Positions 16,376 to 24,988 are shown, counted from the first letter of the stretch. The stretch: DNA of 64,000 nucleotides from an uncultured Oscillospiraceae bacterium (GCA_934591815.1 CAKTPV010000009.1:27881-91880); one strand, 5' to 3'. Program-made: numbers and translations. Notes: generated from the sequence alone by a model not told the origin.

Positions 16376-17947
16376 TTATCCCCGGTGGAGGATGGCGTCC
16401 ATATCCTGCTCCGGCGCGGTGATAGGCTGGAGCCCGTAGGTGTCCACCAGGATCTTCACCACGGACTCTGACAGGAACGCCGGCAGGGTGGGGCCGAGGT
16501 ACATGTTCTTCACGCCCAGCGCCAGCAGGCTCAGCAGGATGCACACCGCCTTCTGCTCATACCACGACAGTACCAGCGTCAGCGGCAGATCGTTGACGGT
16601 GCAGCCGAAGGCCTCCGCCAGTGCCAGTGCCACGGTGACGGCGCTGTAGGCGTCGTTGCACTGGCCCATGTCCAGAATGCGGGGCAGGCCGCCGATCTCG
16701 CCCAGATCCAGATCGTTGAAGCGGTACTTGCCGCAGGCCAGCGTCAGCACCAGTGAGTCCATGGGCGTCTGCTTTACGAACTTCGTGTAGTAGTTGCGGC
16801 CGGGGTGGGCGCCGTCGCAGCCGCCCACCAGAAAGATGTGCTTCACGGCGCCGCTTCTGACGGCGGCGATGATGGCCTCCGCGTGGGACAGCACCGCCGC
16901 ATGGCCGAAGCCGGTGGTCAGCATGTGGCCGCCGTTGATGCCGCTCATGCTGTGGTCATGGTCGTAGCCGCCCAGCTCCAGCGCCTGCCGGATGAGGGGG
17001 GAGAAGTCCTTGCGGCCGTTTTCGTCGGCAGTGATGTGGGTCAGACCGTCGTAGCCCACCACGGAGGTGGTGTATACCCGGTCGGCGTAGCTTGGCCGGG
17101 GCGGCATCAGGCAGTTGGTGGTGAACAGCACCGGCGCGGGGATAGCGTCGAACTCCGTCTGCTGGCTCTGCCACGCCGTGCCGAAGTTGCCCGCCAGATG
17201 GGGATACGCTTTCAGCCGGGGATAACCGTGGGCGGGCAGCATCTCGCAATGGGTGTAAATGTTGATGCCTTTACCGTTTGTCTGCTCCAGAAGCTGGTGC
17301 AGATCCTCCAGATCGTGGCCGGAGACCACGATGAACGGGCCTTTTTTGATGTCCGTGTTCACACGGGTGGGCACCGGATCGCCGAAGGTGCCGGTGTTGG
17401 CGCGGTCCAGCAGAGCCATGCACTGAAAGTTCACCTGGCCGAATTCCATGATGAGGGCCAGCCAATCCTCCACGGAGTGCTCCTGGTTGACGGCGCACAG
17501 ACCCCTGTAGAACCAGTCCGTCACTGCCTCATCCTCATACCCCAGATTCAGGGCATGGTGGGCATAGGCGGCCATGCCCTTCATGCCGAAGAGCAGTGTG
17601 GAACGCAGGGAGACGATGTCCGTCTCGCCCTTCCAAAGATCGACCACCGGCGTTTCGCCGCCGCCCAGATGTTGACGCTCCGCTGTGACCCGGTGGGTGA
17701 AGCGGCGGATGGCGGCGTTGTCGAAGTTCACGTTGGTCAGCGTGGTGAAAAGCCCGTCCATCAGCAGGCGGGACGCCTCGCGGCTGTGCTGGCCCCGGCG
17801 CTCCGCGGCCTCCGCCAGCCGGATCAGCTCACGGAGCAGGTCATCCTGCAAATTGGCGGTTTCGGGCTGCTTGCCGCATACGCCGGTGCGGACGCAGCCC
17901 TTGTTGCCGGCGGTCTGCTGGCACTGGAAACAAAACATGTCGGACAT
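16376..17947 (-). CDS. hcp: Hydroxylamine reductase / hybrid-cluster protein
   Basis: A 523-residue Hcp of the class common in anaerobes. N-terminal Cys residues that bind the first iron-sulfur cluster are in MFCFQCQQTAGNKGC and GVCGKQ. Ligands of the hybrid Fe-S-O cluster appear in the second half: NIYTHCEMLPAHGYP, NCLMPP, FLVGGCDGAHPGRNYY and NDLPLTLVLSWYEQKAVC. Hcp reduces hydroxylamine in vitro and, in better-studied cells, nitric oxide, so the likely job is protection from nitrosative stress. No hcr reductase gene adjoins it. The ATG at 17947 follows GGAGG. It is divergent from the tRNA cluster. Confidence 0.95.
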   Translation of the reverse strand: MSDMFCFQCQQTAGNKGCVRTGVCGKQPETANLQDDLLRELIRLAEAAERRGQHSREASRLLMDGLFTTLTNVNFDNAAIRRFTHRVTAERQHLGGGETPVVDLWKGETDIVSLRSTLLFGMKGMAAYAHHALNLGYEDEAVTDWFYRGLCAVNQEHSVEDWLALIMEFGQVNFQCMALLDRANTGTFGDPVPTRVNTDIKKGPFIVVSGHDLEDLHQLLEQTNGKGINIYTHCEMLPAHGYPRLKAYPHLAGNFGTAWQSQQTEFDAIPAPVLFTTNCLMPPRPSYADRVYTTSVVGYDGLTHITADENGRKDFSPLIRQALELGGYDHDHSMSGINGGHMLTTGFGHAAVLSHAEAIIAAVRSGAVKHIFLVGGCDGAHPGRNYYTKFVKQTPMDSLVLTLACGKYRFNDLDLGEIGGLPRILDMGQCNDAYSAVTVALALAEAFGCTVNDLPLTLVLSWYEQKAVCILLSLLALGVKNMYLGPTLPAFLSESVVKILVDTYGLQPITAPEQDMDAILHRG

Positions 17948-18003
17948 GCTGATACCTCCTGATCAGTTTGCTGGTAGTATTTTTCAGATTTTCGATTTTA
18001 TTC

Positions 18004-18032
18004 TTGACAGATGCCGGGGGATGTGCTAATAT
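18004..18032 (+). promoter_or_regulatory. Promoter of the tRNA cluster
   Basis: Consensus TTGACA (18004-18009), 17-base spacer, TAATAT (18027-18032), 32 bases upstream of the first tRNA. Confidence 0.8.
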
Positions 18033-18064
18033 AATCGAGCTGACGATTTGAGCGGAGGGCGTAC

Positions 18065-18139
18065 GCGGGTGTAGCACAATGGCCAGGGCACCAGCCTTCC
18101 AAGCTGGGGATGCGGGTTCGATTCCCGTCACCCGCTCCA
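18065..18139 (+). tRNA. tRNA-Gly (anticodon TCC)
   Basis: Cloverleaf with acceptor GCGGGTG/CACCCGC, anticodon stem CCAGC/GCTGG around CTTCCAA, and an encoded CCA end. First gene of a five-tRNA unit. Confidence 0.97.
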
Positions 18140-18152
18140 ACTTGACAGATAC

Positions 18153-18229
<77 letters not shown>

Positions 18230-18277
18230 TTTTCCCCTTTGCGGGATGTCAGCGCGATCCCAGACGGATGTATATGT

Positions 18278-18355
<78 letters not shown>

Positions 18356-18360
18356 CAAAA

Positions 18361-18393
18361 AGAGAGGGATGGGATTTGGTCCCAGCCCTCTCT
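18361..18393. other. Hairpin between tRNA-His and tRNA-Gln
   Basis: Arms AGAGAGGG-TGGGA and TCCCA-CCCTCTCT with one mismatch fill almost the whole spacer. There is no T run on the plus strand, but TTTTT follows on the minus strand. It may be an RNA-processing signal or a minus-strand terminator. Confidence 0.5.
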
Positions 18394-18400
18394 TCCCAAT

Positions 18401-18475
18401 AGGGGTGTAGCCAAGCGGTAAGGCAAGGGACTTTGACTCCCTCATTCGCTGGTTCGAGTCCAGCCATCCCTGCCA
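18401..18475 (+). tRNA. tRNA-Gln (anticodon TTG)
   Basis: Acceptor AGGGGTG/CATCCCT, anticodon stem AGGGA/TCCCT around CTTTGAC, discriminator G and encoded CCA. Confidence 0.96.
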
Positions 18476-18509
18476 GAAAAATCCGGATGGCTTGCCCATC
18501 CTTTCATAT

Positions 18510-18585
18510 GCTTCGTTAGCTCAGTAGGTAGAGCACCTGCCTTTTAAGCAGGGTGTCCGGGGTTCGAATCCCCGACGAGGCACCA
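18510..18585 (+). tRNA. tRNA-Lys (anticodon TTT)
   Basis: Acceptor GCTTCGT/ACGAGGC, anticodon stem CCTGC/GCAGG around CTTTTAA, discriminator A and encoded CCA. Last tRNA of the unit; its CCA end touches the first base of the 259-bp structured repeat. Confidence 0.97.
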
Positions 18586-18842
18586 AGTTAACAAACAGGT
18601 TTAGATGCCATGCGGTGAAAACCGCATGGCATCAAGCCTTTCCGGGGTTTTCCACGCCCCGATTTTAACGGTTTTGAGCATGGATGTCAGAGCCGTCTGA
18701 GAGGCGTTCAACGTGATTTGAACCCCTTTTTTTCTGCTTTCTGGCGAAATGATCGGATGCAGCCCCCTTTTGTACGAGGAAATTCCTCGCAAAAAGGGGG
18801 CTTTTTCATAGAAAAGTTTCACAAAGTTTAGAGCGTCGGTTT
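18584..18842 (+). repeat. Structured 259-bp repeat, copy 1 (candidate non-coding RNA with terminator)
   Basis: This stretch recurs in the same orientation at 28475-28733 at about 94-95% identity by eye. It folds into a chain of hairpins on the plus strand: a perfect 13-bp stem with GAAA loop (18604-18633), a CGGGG/CCCCG stem, a small stem at 18694-18706, GTTCAA/TTGAAC (18706-18723), and a nested terminator (18761-18806) followed by TTTTT. Several differences between the copies keep base pairing. Short open frames on the minus strand of both copies lack ribosome sites and are probably not genes. Here the copy also provides the terminator of the tRNA unit. Confidence 0.8.
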
Positions 18843-18925
18843 GTTGGTTTCGTAGAACCATCGAACCGGCGCTCTTTTTGCATTTTCAGGATAAATAATC
18901 GGGCGTGACCCGAAAGGAGGAACGA

Positions 18926-19123
18926 ATGATGCATGAAAGCAGACGCAGCGTAGCCAAACGCACCTGCACGGCGTTTGTGCCGATGCCGCCGGAGCCGGTG
19001 TTTTGCACCGAAAACGAGCGATGCCGTGGATGCCCGTATCCCGCCCACGGTATTGTCTGTTGGCACCGGGGTGGAGGCTGTCTGCGCACAGATATGGAAG
19101 AAGTAGAAAGGAGACGCAAATGA
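18926..19123 (+). CDS. Small Cys-rich protein, mobile-element associated
   Basis: A 65-residue protein with Cys in the patterns FCTENERCRGCPYP and GIVCWHRGGGC, which may bind zinc. I cannot assign a function; short ORFs of this kind lie in front of antirestriction and recombinase genes in clostridial integrative elements, as here. The start at 18926 follows a strong AAAGGAGG site. Its stop overlaps the start of the broken ArdA-like gene (ATGA), so both once belonged to one operon. Confidence 0.6.
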   Translation: MMHESRRSVAKRTCTAFVPMPPEPVFCTENERCRGCPYPAHGIVCWHRGGGCLRTDMEEVERRRK

Positions 19124-19730
19124 TGATGCAAGCGGTTCTCAGTAATCCCAGCCACCCGGAGTACGGCGTGGCAACTATCCCGTTCCCCATCCCCCGCGAC
19201 CAGTACGCACACTGCATGGAGCTGCTGGAGGCGTTGGAGATCGGCAACGCGGTCAAGGCGGACTGCAAGCGTGGATGAGCTGAACGCGCTGGACGGCAAG
19301 GGAACCACCCGGCAGCTCATTGAAAGCGGCAGCGGCACGGTGACGCCCTACGGCGTGGTCTATGACAACGGTATGAAATTAGAGCAGATCTACGACGGCC
19401 GGTTCTTCCCCTGCTATTACTATGAGCCGAACACAATCACCGTTGCGGTGACCTCCAAAAGTGAGCCGGAGGACACAGAGCACATCACATGGCTGTTCCT
19501 CCCCATGGTGCAGGAGGAGATCGACCGCGCCCTCCAGCGTGCAGGCGGCACAGATCAAAAACCTTGTGGAAAGCCTTGATCTGTTTGATTTTACCCCCAG
19601 TGTCAGCACACCGGAGGAGGACGGGATGTTCACCGACCGGGGCTACATTGCCTATAAGGGCTATATCAGCATGGAGGAAGTGATGAACGGCAGCCAGAAC
19701 AGCCGCATGGTGATGGGAGGGATGATGTAA
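19120..19730 (+). pseudogene. Broken ArdA-like antirestriction gene
   Basis: Three pieces in different frames make up one decayed gene. The first (19120-19278) starts MMMQAVLSNPSHPEYG with an AGAAAGGAG site; the second (about 19270-19560) carries VDELNALDGKG and TPYGVVYDNGMKLEQIYDG; the third (to 19730) carries IKNLVESLDLFDF and FTDRGYIAYKGYISMEEV. This order resembles the ArdA-type antirestriction proteins of Firmicute conjugative elements, with large internal deletions at both junctions. The intact family mimics DNA to block restriction enzymes. Identification rests on remembered family sequence, so is moderate; the frame breaks are visible directly. Confidence 0.6.
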
Positions 19731-19734
19731 GCGA

Positions 19735-19766
19735 AAGCGGCTTGATCCATTTGAATCAAGCCGCTT
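19735..19766. terminator. Terminator between ArdA remnant and methyltransferase
   Basis: Perfect 12-bp stem (19735-19746 with 19755-19766) and an 8-base loop, between converging genes. Confidence 0.7.
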
Positions 19767-19792
19767 GATAGGCAGACAAACTGGAAGTTATC

Positions 19793-20353
19793 TTAATCTT
19801 TTCTGCACGTAATATTAAACTGCCCGCTTTCCTCTTTCATAGAAACAATGTTAAGACCAGCGTTCTTCAAAAGTTGACTGATTGAATCCGAAGATTGTGG
19901 GTCAAGTTTTACAATGCCATAGGAAGTATGGATTCTCTTATCAGTAAACTGAATATCTAAATCTACAACAAAAGGTTCTGGATAAGCAGAGGAGATAGCG
20001 CAATCCCAAATGCACATTATTCCTCCAGTTTTCAGAACACGGGTAGCCTCGAAAATGGCCTTTCTCTGTGTTTCTTCTGACATATACATCAGCGTATAGA
20101 AAAAAGTCACGTTATCAAACGAACCGTCGAAGAATGATAGTTTCTCGGCATCCATTAACAACTTTGTACAGCAGTGCGGCGCCTCGTCAAGTTCTTCCTG
20201 ACGATTATCTATTGCGGTGACCCTATCGCCATACACTTGCCCGATAATAGCTTCGCCACCTCCGCCAATATCAAGAATCGAACCTTTCAAATCATAGTCT
20301 ATGTTTATAATCATTTTTATCTTCACCAACTTCCGATTAGTTTGCCACATCAT
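19793..20353 (-). CDS. Class I SAM-dependent methyltransferase
   Basis: A 186-residue protein with the Rossmann motif ILDIGGGGEAIIG, the acidic ribose-binding region VTAIDNRQEEL, and the later DGSFDNVTFFYTLMYM, all of the Methyltransf_11 group. The product modifies an unknown small molecule or macromolecule. The start at 20353 is favoured by GGGGGTG upstream; a later Met (20314) is possible. The gene is clearly richer in A+T than the surrounding chromosome and sits among mobile-element debris, so it was probably brought in by transfer. Confidence 0.8.
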   Translation of the reverse strand: MMWQTNRKLVKIKMIINIDYDLKGSILDIGGGGEAIIGQVYGDRVTAIDNRQEELDEAPHCCTKLLMDAEKLSFFDGSFDNVTFFYTLMYMSEETQRKAIFEATRVLKTGGIMCIWDCAISSAYPEPFVVDLDIQFTDKRIHTSYGIVKLDPQSSDSISQLLKNAGLNIVSMKEESGQFNITCRKD

Positions 20354-20409
20354 AGCACACCCCCAAAAATGTGTAAAGCCAAATTCCACACCGAAAGGAG
20401 AGCTTAACC

Positions 20410-20505
20410 TTGAAAAATACAACACAATTCCATATCCGACCTGCCCGCCCGGAGGAGGCGGGCTTATTTTATACCCCGCACCCCGAAGAAGATAAGCGGC
20501 TGGGT
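20410..20505 (+). pseudogene. N-terminal remnant of an integrative-element gene
   Basis: A GAAAGGAG site and TTG codon begin a 32-codon stretch (TTQFHIRPARPEEAGLFYTP) that resembles conserved genes of clostridial conjugative elements, after which the frame runs into recombinase sequence read in another frame. The GC-rich inverted repeat at 20443-20463 lies inside it. Confidence 0.45.
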
Positions 20506-21029
20506 ACGGCAAGAAATACTGCCATGATTCGCCCGCCGTGGATGAGCAGCAGCTCCAGCAGGCCATCCTGCGGGTTATCAACGGCGTAATGTCTGAGAAA
20601 CCCGCACTGGTGCGGCGGGTCACGGAAAATCTACAGGTGGTGATACGCCCCAGCCGAAGTGGAGAACTTACCATCGCGGATATCGACCACCAACTGGAAA
20701 CTCTGGCACAGGAGTTTGACGCCACCTTCGCCACTGTGGCCTCCGGCAATAGTACCGACTACATTGAACGTTTCAGGACAATCCTTTCCCAGCAGGCAGA
20801 GCTGAAGGCCAAGCGTGTCAAACTGGAGCGACAGCAAGCAGAAGATGCGGAACTGAACAGCCACATGAAACTGGCCGCAGACACTCTGAAACAGGCCGAT
20901 ACTGCCATTATGAAGTGGGACGAATACCAAATTCGTGCGTTGGTCGAGTCGGTCAGGATATTGTCTAAAGATGAAATACTGGTGCGGCTAAAAAGCGGGA
21001 TCGAGAAAATTGAAAAGTTACAGAAGTAG
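20497..21029 (+). pseudogene. C-terminal fragment of a large serine recombinase
   Basis: About 175 codons of the tail of a Tn4451/TnpX-type serine recombinase. The frame enters at GYGKKYCHDSPAVDE, the end of the zinc-ribbon part, then a long coiled-coil segment (LETLAQEFDATFA, QQAELKAKRVKLERQQAED) and the end segment YQIRALVESVRILSKDEILVRLKSG. The catalytic N-terminal domain is missing. An upstream stop codon shows that it is not translated as a full enzyme. A fragment of a resolvase-type N-terminus lies 0.7 kb further on (21750). Confidence 0.75.
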
Positions 21030-21204
21030 ACATAGCTCATGAACGCTATAAGTATTATCTAACTGATGGTAGAGATTTTCCAAAATGGAAAGTTTCTTTT
21101 GCGGGGGAACATTTTCTAAGCATTGAGAAAGGCGGATGATTTCCATTTCATGTTCCAGTTTCGTTAACCGTCTTGAAATGACATCAAACTCCTTTGGTGT
21201 GTAG

Positions 21205-21489
21205 GTGCGGTTTGTCCCTTGGATGGAACAGTACTCCTTCCGCCAGCGGTATCAGGATGAGTGCGAGCGCGTGGAAGTGGAGCGCAGATTCAGTCTGGCG
21301 AAGCGTAAATGTGGCATGGGGCTGGTCACTGCAAAGCTGCGGGAGACTGCGGCCCATGTGATCGCCATGTCCGTTCTGGTGCTGAATCTCCGCAAGATTC
21401 AGCGCGCTCTTTTGAGAATGCTCGCATATCTTCTGGAGATTCTCGCTCAGAACAAAAATTGGGCACTTGTTCAGTGGACATTAATTTAG
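21205..21489 (+). pseudogene. C-terminal fragment of an IS1182/IS5-type transposase
   Basis: About 94 codons that carry the end of a DDE transposase: YQDECERVEVERRFSLAKRKCGMG with the final catalytic Glu region, then GLVTAKLRETAAHVIAMSVLVLNLRKI. The rest of the element, including the terminal inverted repeats, was not found. A remnant. Confidence 0.65.
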
Positions 21490-21542
21490 AAGCCATTTTT
21501 AGGATTGATGTTTCTATATGATGTGCAGGCTTGCCATAGTAA

Positions 21543-21574
21543 CAGCCCTCTGCCAGGGAAAAGGCAGAGGGCTG
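21543..21574. terminator. Hairpin, terminator-like
   Basis: Perfect 12-bp stem (21543-21554 with 21563-21574) with an A-rich loop and weak T run, downstream of the transposase fragment. Confidence 0.5.
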
Positions 21575-21749
21575 AAATTTAATCTATGGGTTTATATTTC
21601 GTCACAGTTTTCAAATAGGTTTTGGGGTTTCCGTTCAAACAAGGCCTGCATATCCATTTGGCCCAAGATTTTATCCGTATCTCCGTTTGGTTTCCCCCGG
21701 TTTATGTGATACTGTTTCCGTCAATAAGTGGAAAGGCGGCGAGTGAGCT

Positions 21750-21794
21750 ATGGCAGCGCAATACGGCTACATCCGGGTAGCGAGGATCGCTTAA
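21750..21794 (+). pseudogene. N-terminal stub of a serine recombinase
   Basis: ATG plus 14 codons reading MAAQYGYIRVARIA then stop. GYIRV is the conserved beta-strand start of the resolvase/invertase domain, normally followed by the catalytic Ser. A GAAAGG site precedes it. The frame ends abruptly just before the importer operon, so this marks an old element boundary. Confidence 0.5.
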
Positions 21795-21817
21795 AGGGCA
21801 GCCATCGCTATCATTTT

Positions 21818-22393
21818 CTACAAACATATCACCTGATCGACACCCATAGCGTTGATCTCCGTGGGGTCGTGGGTGACCAGCAGCACTGTGCACCCTTGGC
21901 ACCTTCTGCGTGTCTCGTAGATCACGGCCGTCTTTGTCTCCTCGTCCAGCCCTTTGAACGGCTCGTCAAGAAAAAGGATATCATAGTTGGCCATCAGTGC
22001 CCGCAGGAGCGCCACCCGCCGTCGCATTCCGCCGGAGAGTTCCCGGCAGGGCTGTTTTTCACAGCCGCGCAGACCAACGGCTTGCATGGCAGAGAGCACC
22101 TGCTCCTCATCGAGGGATGGAGTAACCAGCCGAATATTGGATACCGGCGTGAGCGCATCACACAGCCTGTCCTCCTGAAATACCGCGCTTTTCCGCAGGG
22201 TGTGCAGCCCGTGGATTTGTCCGCTGTCCTGCCGCTCCAGCCCCATCAGGATGTGCAGTAGCGTAGTCTTACCGGCTCCGGAGGGTGCCATGATACAGGT
22301 GGTTTCGCCCATCGGGAACACAGCAGAGAAATTCTTCAGCACTTCCTTGCCGTGAAAGGATTTGCTGATCTTGTCCAACACAATGGCGTCCAT
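21818..22393 (-). CDS. ABC transporter ATPase, SsuB/TauB-like
   Basis: A short nucleotide-binding subunit of 191 residues (most relatives have about 230-260). Walker A APSGAGKTT, signature LSGGMRRRVALLRAL, Walker B ILFLDEPFKGLDEE and H-loop VTHD are intact, so it should hydrolyse ATP. It is the third gene of the importer operon, three bases after the permease gene. The group imports sulfonates, nitrate, thiamine precursors or other small anions; cargo unknown here. Confidence 0.88.
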   Translation of the reverse strand: MDAIVLDKISKSFHGKEVLKNFSAVFPMGETTCIMAPSGAGKTTLLHILMGLERQDSGQIHGLHTLRKSAVFQEDRLCDALTPVSNIRLVTPSLDEEQVLSAMQAVGLRGCEKQPCRELSGGMRRRVALLRALMANYDILFLDEPFKGLDEETKTAVIYETRRRCQGCTVLLVTHDPTEINAMGVDQVICL

Positions 22394-22396
22394 CGC

Positions 22397-23155
22397 TCAC
22401 ATCCTCTCCAGGCGTTTTGCCGTCCACGACAGAAGGGCAAGAACAGTTTTCTCAAAGGCCAGACTGACCAGAACGATCACCAATGTCCAGGCGAAAAGGT
22501 CCGGCATATCCAGATAGATTTTCGCCTGCTGCAGATGCTCGCCGATGGAGCCGCTGGGGGTCCCGATGACCTCCGCGGCGATGCCTGACTTCCAACACAG
22601 GCCCAGAGCGACCATACAGCCCGACCGGAAAAAGGGTATCACCTGCGGGAGATAGATATACCGAATTCTTCGCCCCACCGGAATCAGGAACACCTCCGCC
22701 ATCTCCAGCAGCTGCCGGTCTGCCGCCTCGATCCCGGCGAGTACATTGGTATAGATGATGGGCAACACCATCAGAAACGAGATAAGTGCCGCCAGACTGC
22801 GGGAGGAAAACAGAATCAGCGCCAGAATGATGAAAGATGCAACTGGGATAGTCTTAACAGCCAGCACGACGGGAGCCAGTATATCCTTTACCTGATGAAA
22901 GCGGGCTGAGAGCATGGCCAGCAAAATACCAAGCCCGGCTGCGAGAAAAAAGCCTGCAGCGATCCAAAGCAGGGAAAAGCAGATGGACGCCCAGAAGTCT
23001 GTTGTGAAAGACAACTGAGCAACGCGCACCAGTACCTGCACAGGGGACACCAGCAGGGGCAGCAGGCTGTCCCGGTTTAGGATTACACTGCCCAGTTGCC
23101 AGATCGCCAACCAGAAGGCCGCCGCCCAGACCCGGATCGTCCGCGGATTTTTCAT
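22397..23155 (-). CDS. ABC transporter permease, SsuC/TauC-like
   Basis: A 252-residue inner-membrane subunit with about six helices. The coupling loop with the EAA-like motif is seen at GIEAADRQLLEMAEVFLIPVGRRIRYIYLPQ, and the following part GLCWKSGIAAEVIG is typical of the TauC/SsuC family. Its start overlaps the stop of the binding-protein gene as TGATG, so the operon is tightly coupled. Confidence 0.9.
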   Translation of the reverse strand: MKNPRTIRVWAAAFWLAIWQLGSVILNRDSLLPLLVSPVQVLVRVAQLSFTTDFWASICFSLLWIAAGFFLAAGLGILLAMLSARFHQVKDILAPVVLAVKTIPVASFIILALILFSSRSLAALISFLMVLPIIYTNVLAGIEAADRQLLEMAEVFLIPVGRRIRYIYLPQVIPFFRSGCMVALGLCWKSGIAAEVIGTPSGSIGEHLQQAKIYLDMPDLFAWTLVIVLVSLAFEKTVLALLSWTAKRLERM

Positions 23156-24219
23156 CAGCGGCTGAAGTAGAAGTCATCGCCGGGCAGAGCGCCGCCGATA
23201 GACCGGGGATTCTGCTCAAACAGAACGGCCAGATACCCCGACAGCTTCTCCTGCATCTCCTTGCCCTCAATAAAGGTGATGTTGCAGGCGGGCAGCGCCT
23301 TCTCCGCCACCTCAGCGGTCACGATCTCATATTGGCCAACCATCTGGGCAGCCCCATCCGTATTGCTGTTGACATACTCCACAGAGGTTTTGTAGTGATC
23401 CAAGAACGCAGACACCGCATCCGGATTCTGCTCCACAAACTCGCGGCGGGCAACTACTACGCCGGTGATTAGTGCGGACGGGGTCTCATTGCCCTCCTGC
23501 AGAGCGTCCCACTCCTGAGTTAGATCGAGGGCGACACGGATCTGATCGCTCTTTGTCTGGGCCATAGTCACAAAAGGCTGGGGCAGCATGGCAATGGCGT
23601 TCTCCTGAGCCATCAGTGCGGACAGGCACTCGGCGTGCTCGGATTTCCACTCAATGGTGACATCGGCGGTGGGATCAATTCCGTTGGCACTCAGGATGTA
23701 ATTCAACGCATACTCCGGCGTGGCACCCTTGCCGCTGGCATAGATGGTCTTACCTCGCAAGTCTTCCATGCTCTGGACAGTATTCCCGCTCTCTACGATG
23801 TAGAGAACGCCCAGAGTATTGATGGATAGCACCTGAAAGCCCGCGCTGTTGTTATTATACAGGACGGAGGACACATTGGCCGGTATGGCGGCGATATCCA
23901 GTTCCCCCTTGGCCAGCATGGGTGTAACCTCGTCAATGGCGGCGGCGATGCTGAAGGTATAGTTGTTATCGGTCAGCACGCCAGAGTCTACTTGATCCAT
24001 GAACTGAACCATGCCCATGGCCGTGGGCCCCTTCAATGCCGCAACGCGGACGTTAACAGGATCAGCGGTTGGAACATCGTCGACGGTGCCAGCCTGTGAA
24101 GTACCGGCACCGGAATCGGAGATATCACCGGAGCCGCCGTCCTGGTTAGAGGAAGCACAGCCTGCGAAAAGCGCGGCGCAGAGCGTCAATACGCAAAAAA
24201 GAGAAAGCAATTTTTTCAT
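23155..24219 (-). CDS. ABC substrate-binding lipoprotein, TauA/SsuA-like (NMT1 fold)
   Basis: A 354-residue lipoprotein with lipobox ALFAGC (Cys21), a Ser/Gly/Asp-rich linker to about residue 55, then a binding domain with ALKGPTAMGMVQFM, ELDIAAIPANVSSVLYN and LRGKTIYASGKGATPEYALNYIL. These are typical of clostridial relatives of TauA and SsuA. Substrates of the family range from taurine to riboflavin and thiamine precursors; this member cannot be placed. It is the first structural gene after the Crp-type regulator on the same strand, separated by 31 bases. Confidence 0.9.
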   Translation of the reverse strand: MKKLLSLFCVLTLCAALFAGCASSNQDGGSGDISDSGAGTSQAGTVDDVPTADPVNVRVAALKGPTAMGMVQFMDQVDSGVLTDNNYTFSIAAAIDEVTPMLAKGELDIAAIPANVSSVLYNNNSAGFQVLSINTLGVLYIVESGNTVQSMEDLRGKTIYASGKGATPEYALNYILSANGIDPTADVTIEWKSEHAECLSALMAQENAIAMLPQPFVTMAQTKSDQIRVALDLTQEWDALQEGNETPSALITGVVVARREFVEQNPDAVSAFLDHYKTSVEYVNSNTDGAAQMVGQYEIVTAEVAEKALPACNITFIEGKEMQEKLSGYLAVLFEQNPRSIGGALPGDDFYFSR

Positions 24220-24250
24220 TTGAAGGATCCTTTCTTATCTTAGAATTGAT

Positions 24251-24916
24251 TTATTTAGCTGACGAATAGAGAATCTGCTCCAGACCGTCAGAGTCTGTAA
24301 TCACAAAGCCCTCGCTCTGGGCGGCGATTACTCCGGCCGCTTGCAGAGAGGACAGTTCCCGGAACAGAGTGGCCCGACTGACCCCAAGCTGTCGGGCCAA
24401 ACCATCCCGGGAACAGGAACTTTTGACCTGACCATCAGCCGACCTGTGTGCCAGGAGATAGGCGGCGATCTTGCCGCAGCAGGTCTGTGTGGTGAGCTGT
24501 TCGATGCGCTTGATCAAAAACTGCAGCTTCGCATTACAGAGCGCGGCATACTGAAACGCCAGCTTCTGATCGGTTTCCATCCACCTCCGAAGCGTGACTT
24601 TGTCGATATAACAAATCACAGTATCCTCCCCGCAGCAGAGCACGGTTTCCAGATCACTGGCTGCGACCAGATTGTAGATCCCAAAGCACTCACCGGTATA
24701 TAGGGAATTTAGCCAGACATCCCGGCCATCCACCGCTACAGAGTAGACATCAATCCGCCCGGCCGCCACGGCGCCGACGGACGGGACCCCCTTGGGCGTG
24801 TCATGGACGACCTGCCCGGCCCGATACCGCGAGACGGTAAACGCTCCCTCCGGAACCGAGCAGCCCTGAAAAAGCGGCGATGCCGCCAGCATTTTGGCCA
24901 CGATACAGTCAGCCAA
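24251..24916 (-). CDS. Crp/Fnr-family transcriptional regulator
   Basis: A 221-residue protein with an N-terminal cyclic-nucleotide-binding-like beta-roll (about 1-120, with GRIDVYSV and LYTGECFGIYNLVAA) and a C-terminal winged helix whose recognition segment is RDGLARQLGVSRATLFRELSSLQAAGVI. It has nine Cys, including CCGEDTVIC and TQTCCGK, so redox or metal sensing is plausible; the four-Cys pattern of FNR is absent. It heads the importer operon and lies next to two perfect palindromes (24933-24956, 24969-24988), with a third similar site before the opposite operon. It very likely controls both arms. The effector is unknown. Confidence 0.88.
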   Translation of the reverse strand: MADCIVAKMLAASPLFQGCSVPEGAFTVSRYRAGQVVHDTPKGVPSVGAVAAGRIDVYSVAVDGRDVWLNSLYTGECFGIYNLVAASDLETVLCCGEDTVICYIDKVTLRRWMETDQKLAFQYAALCNAKLQFLIKRIEQLTTQTCCGKIAAYLLAHRSADGQVKSSCSRDGLARQLGVSRATLFRELSSLQAAGVIAAQSEGFVITDSDGLEQILYSSAK

Positions 24917-24932
24917 CAGATCACCTCCACGT

Positions 24933-24956
24933 GTGAGTTAGACAACTCTAACTCAC
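24933..24956. promoter_or_regulatory. Operator 1 of the Crp-type regulator
   Basis: Perfect 10-bp inverted repeat (24933-24942 with 24947-24956) around CAAC, containing GTTAG-N6-CTAAC. It lies 17 bases upstream of the regulator start codon. Confidence 0.7.
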
Positions 24957-24968
24957 GGGTATTTACTT

Positions 24969-24988
24969 TGGTTAGCCCAAGCTAACCA
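24969..24988. promoter_or_regulatory. Operator 2 of the Crp-type regulator
   Basis: Perfect 8-bp inverted repeat around CCAA with the same GTTAG-N6-CTAAC core. Its centre is 34 bp from operator 1. Confidence 0.7.

Noticed and set aside
18510..18600. tRNA-Lys 3' end as an attachment site for the island
   Set aside because: Only CAAGT next to the CCA recurs at the second repeat; no duplicated tRNA 3' half was found at the right edge and no intact integrase lies inside.
18601..18861. Small minus-strand frame in repeat copy 1 (and 28492-28713 in copy 2)
   Set aside because: Similar in both copies only because the DNA is repeated; the differences keep RNA stems, not codons, and no ribosome site is present.
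21205..21489. A complete insertion sequence around the transposase fragment
   Set aside because: Only the C-terminal part of a transposase is present, with no terminal inverted repeats or target duplication in reach.
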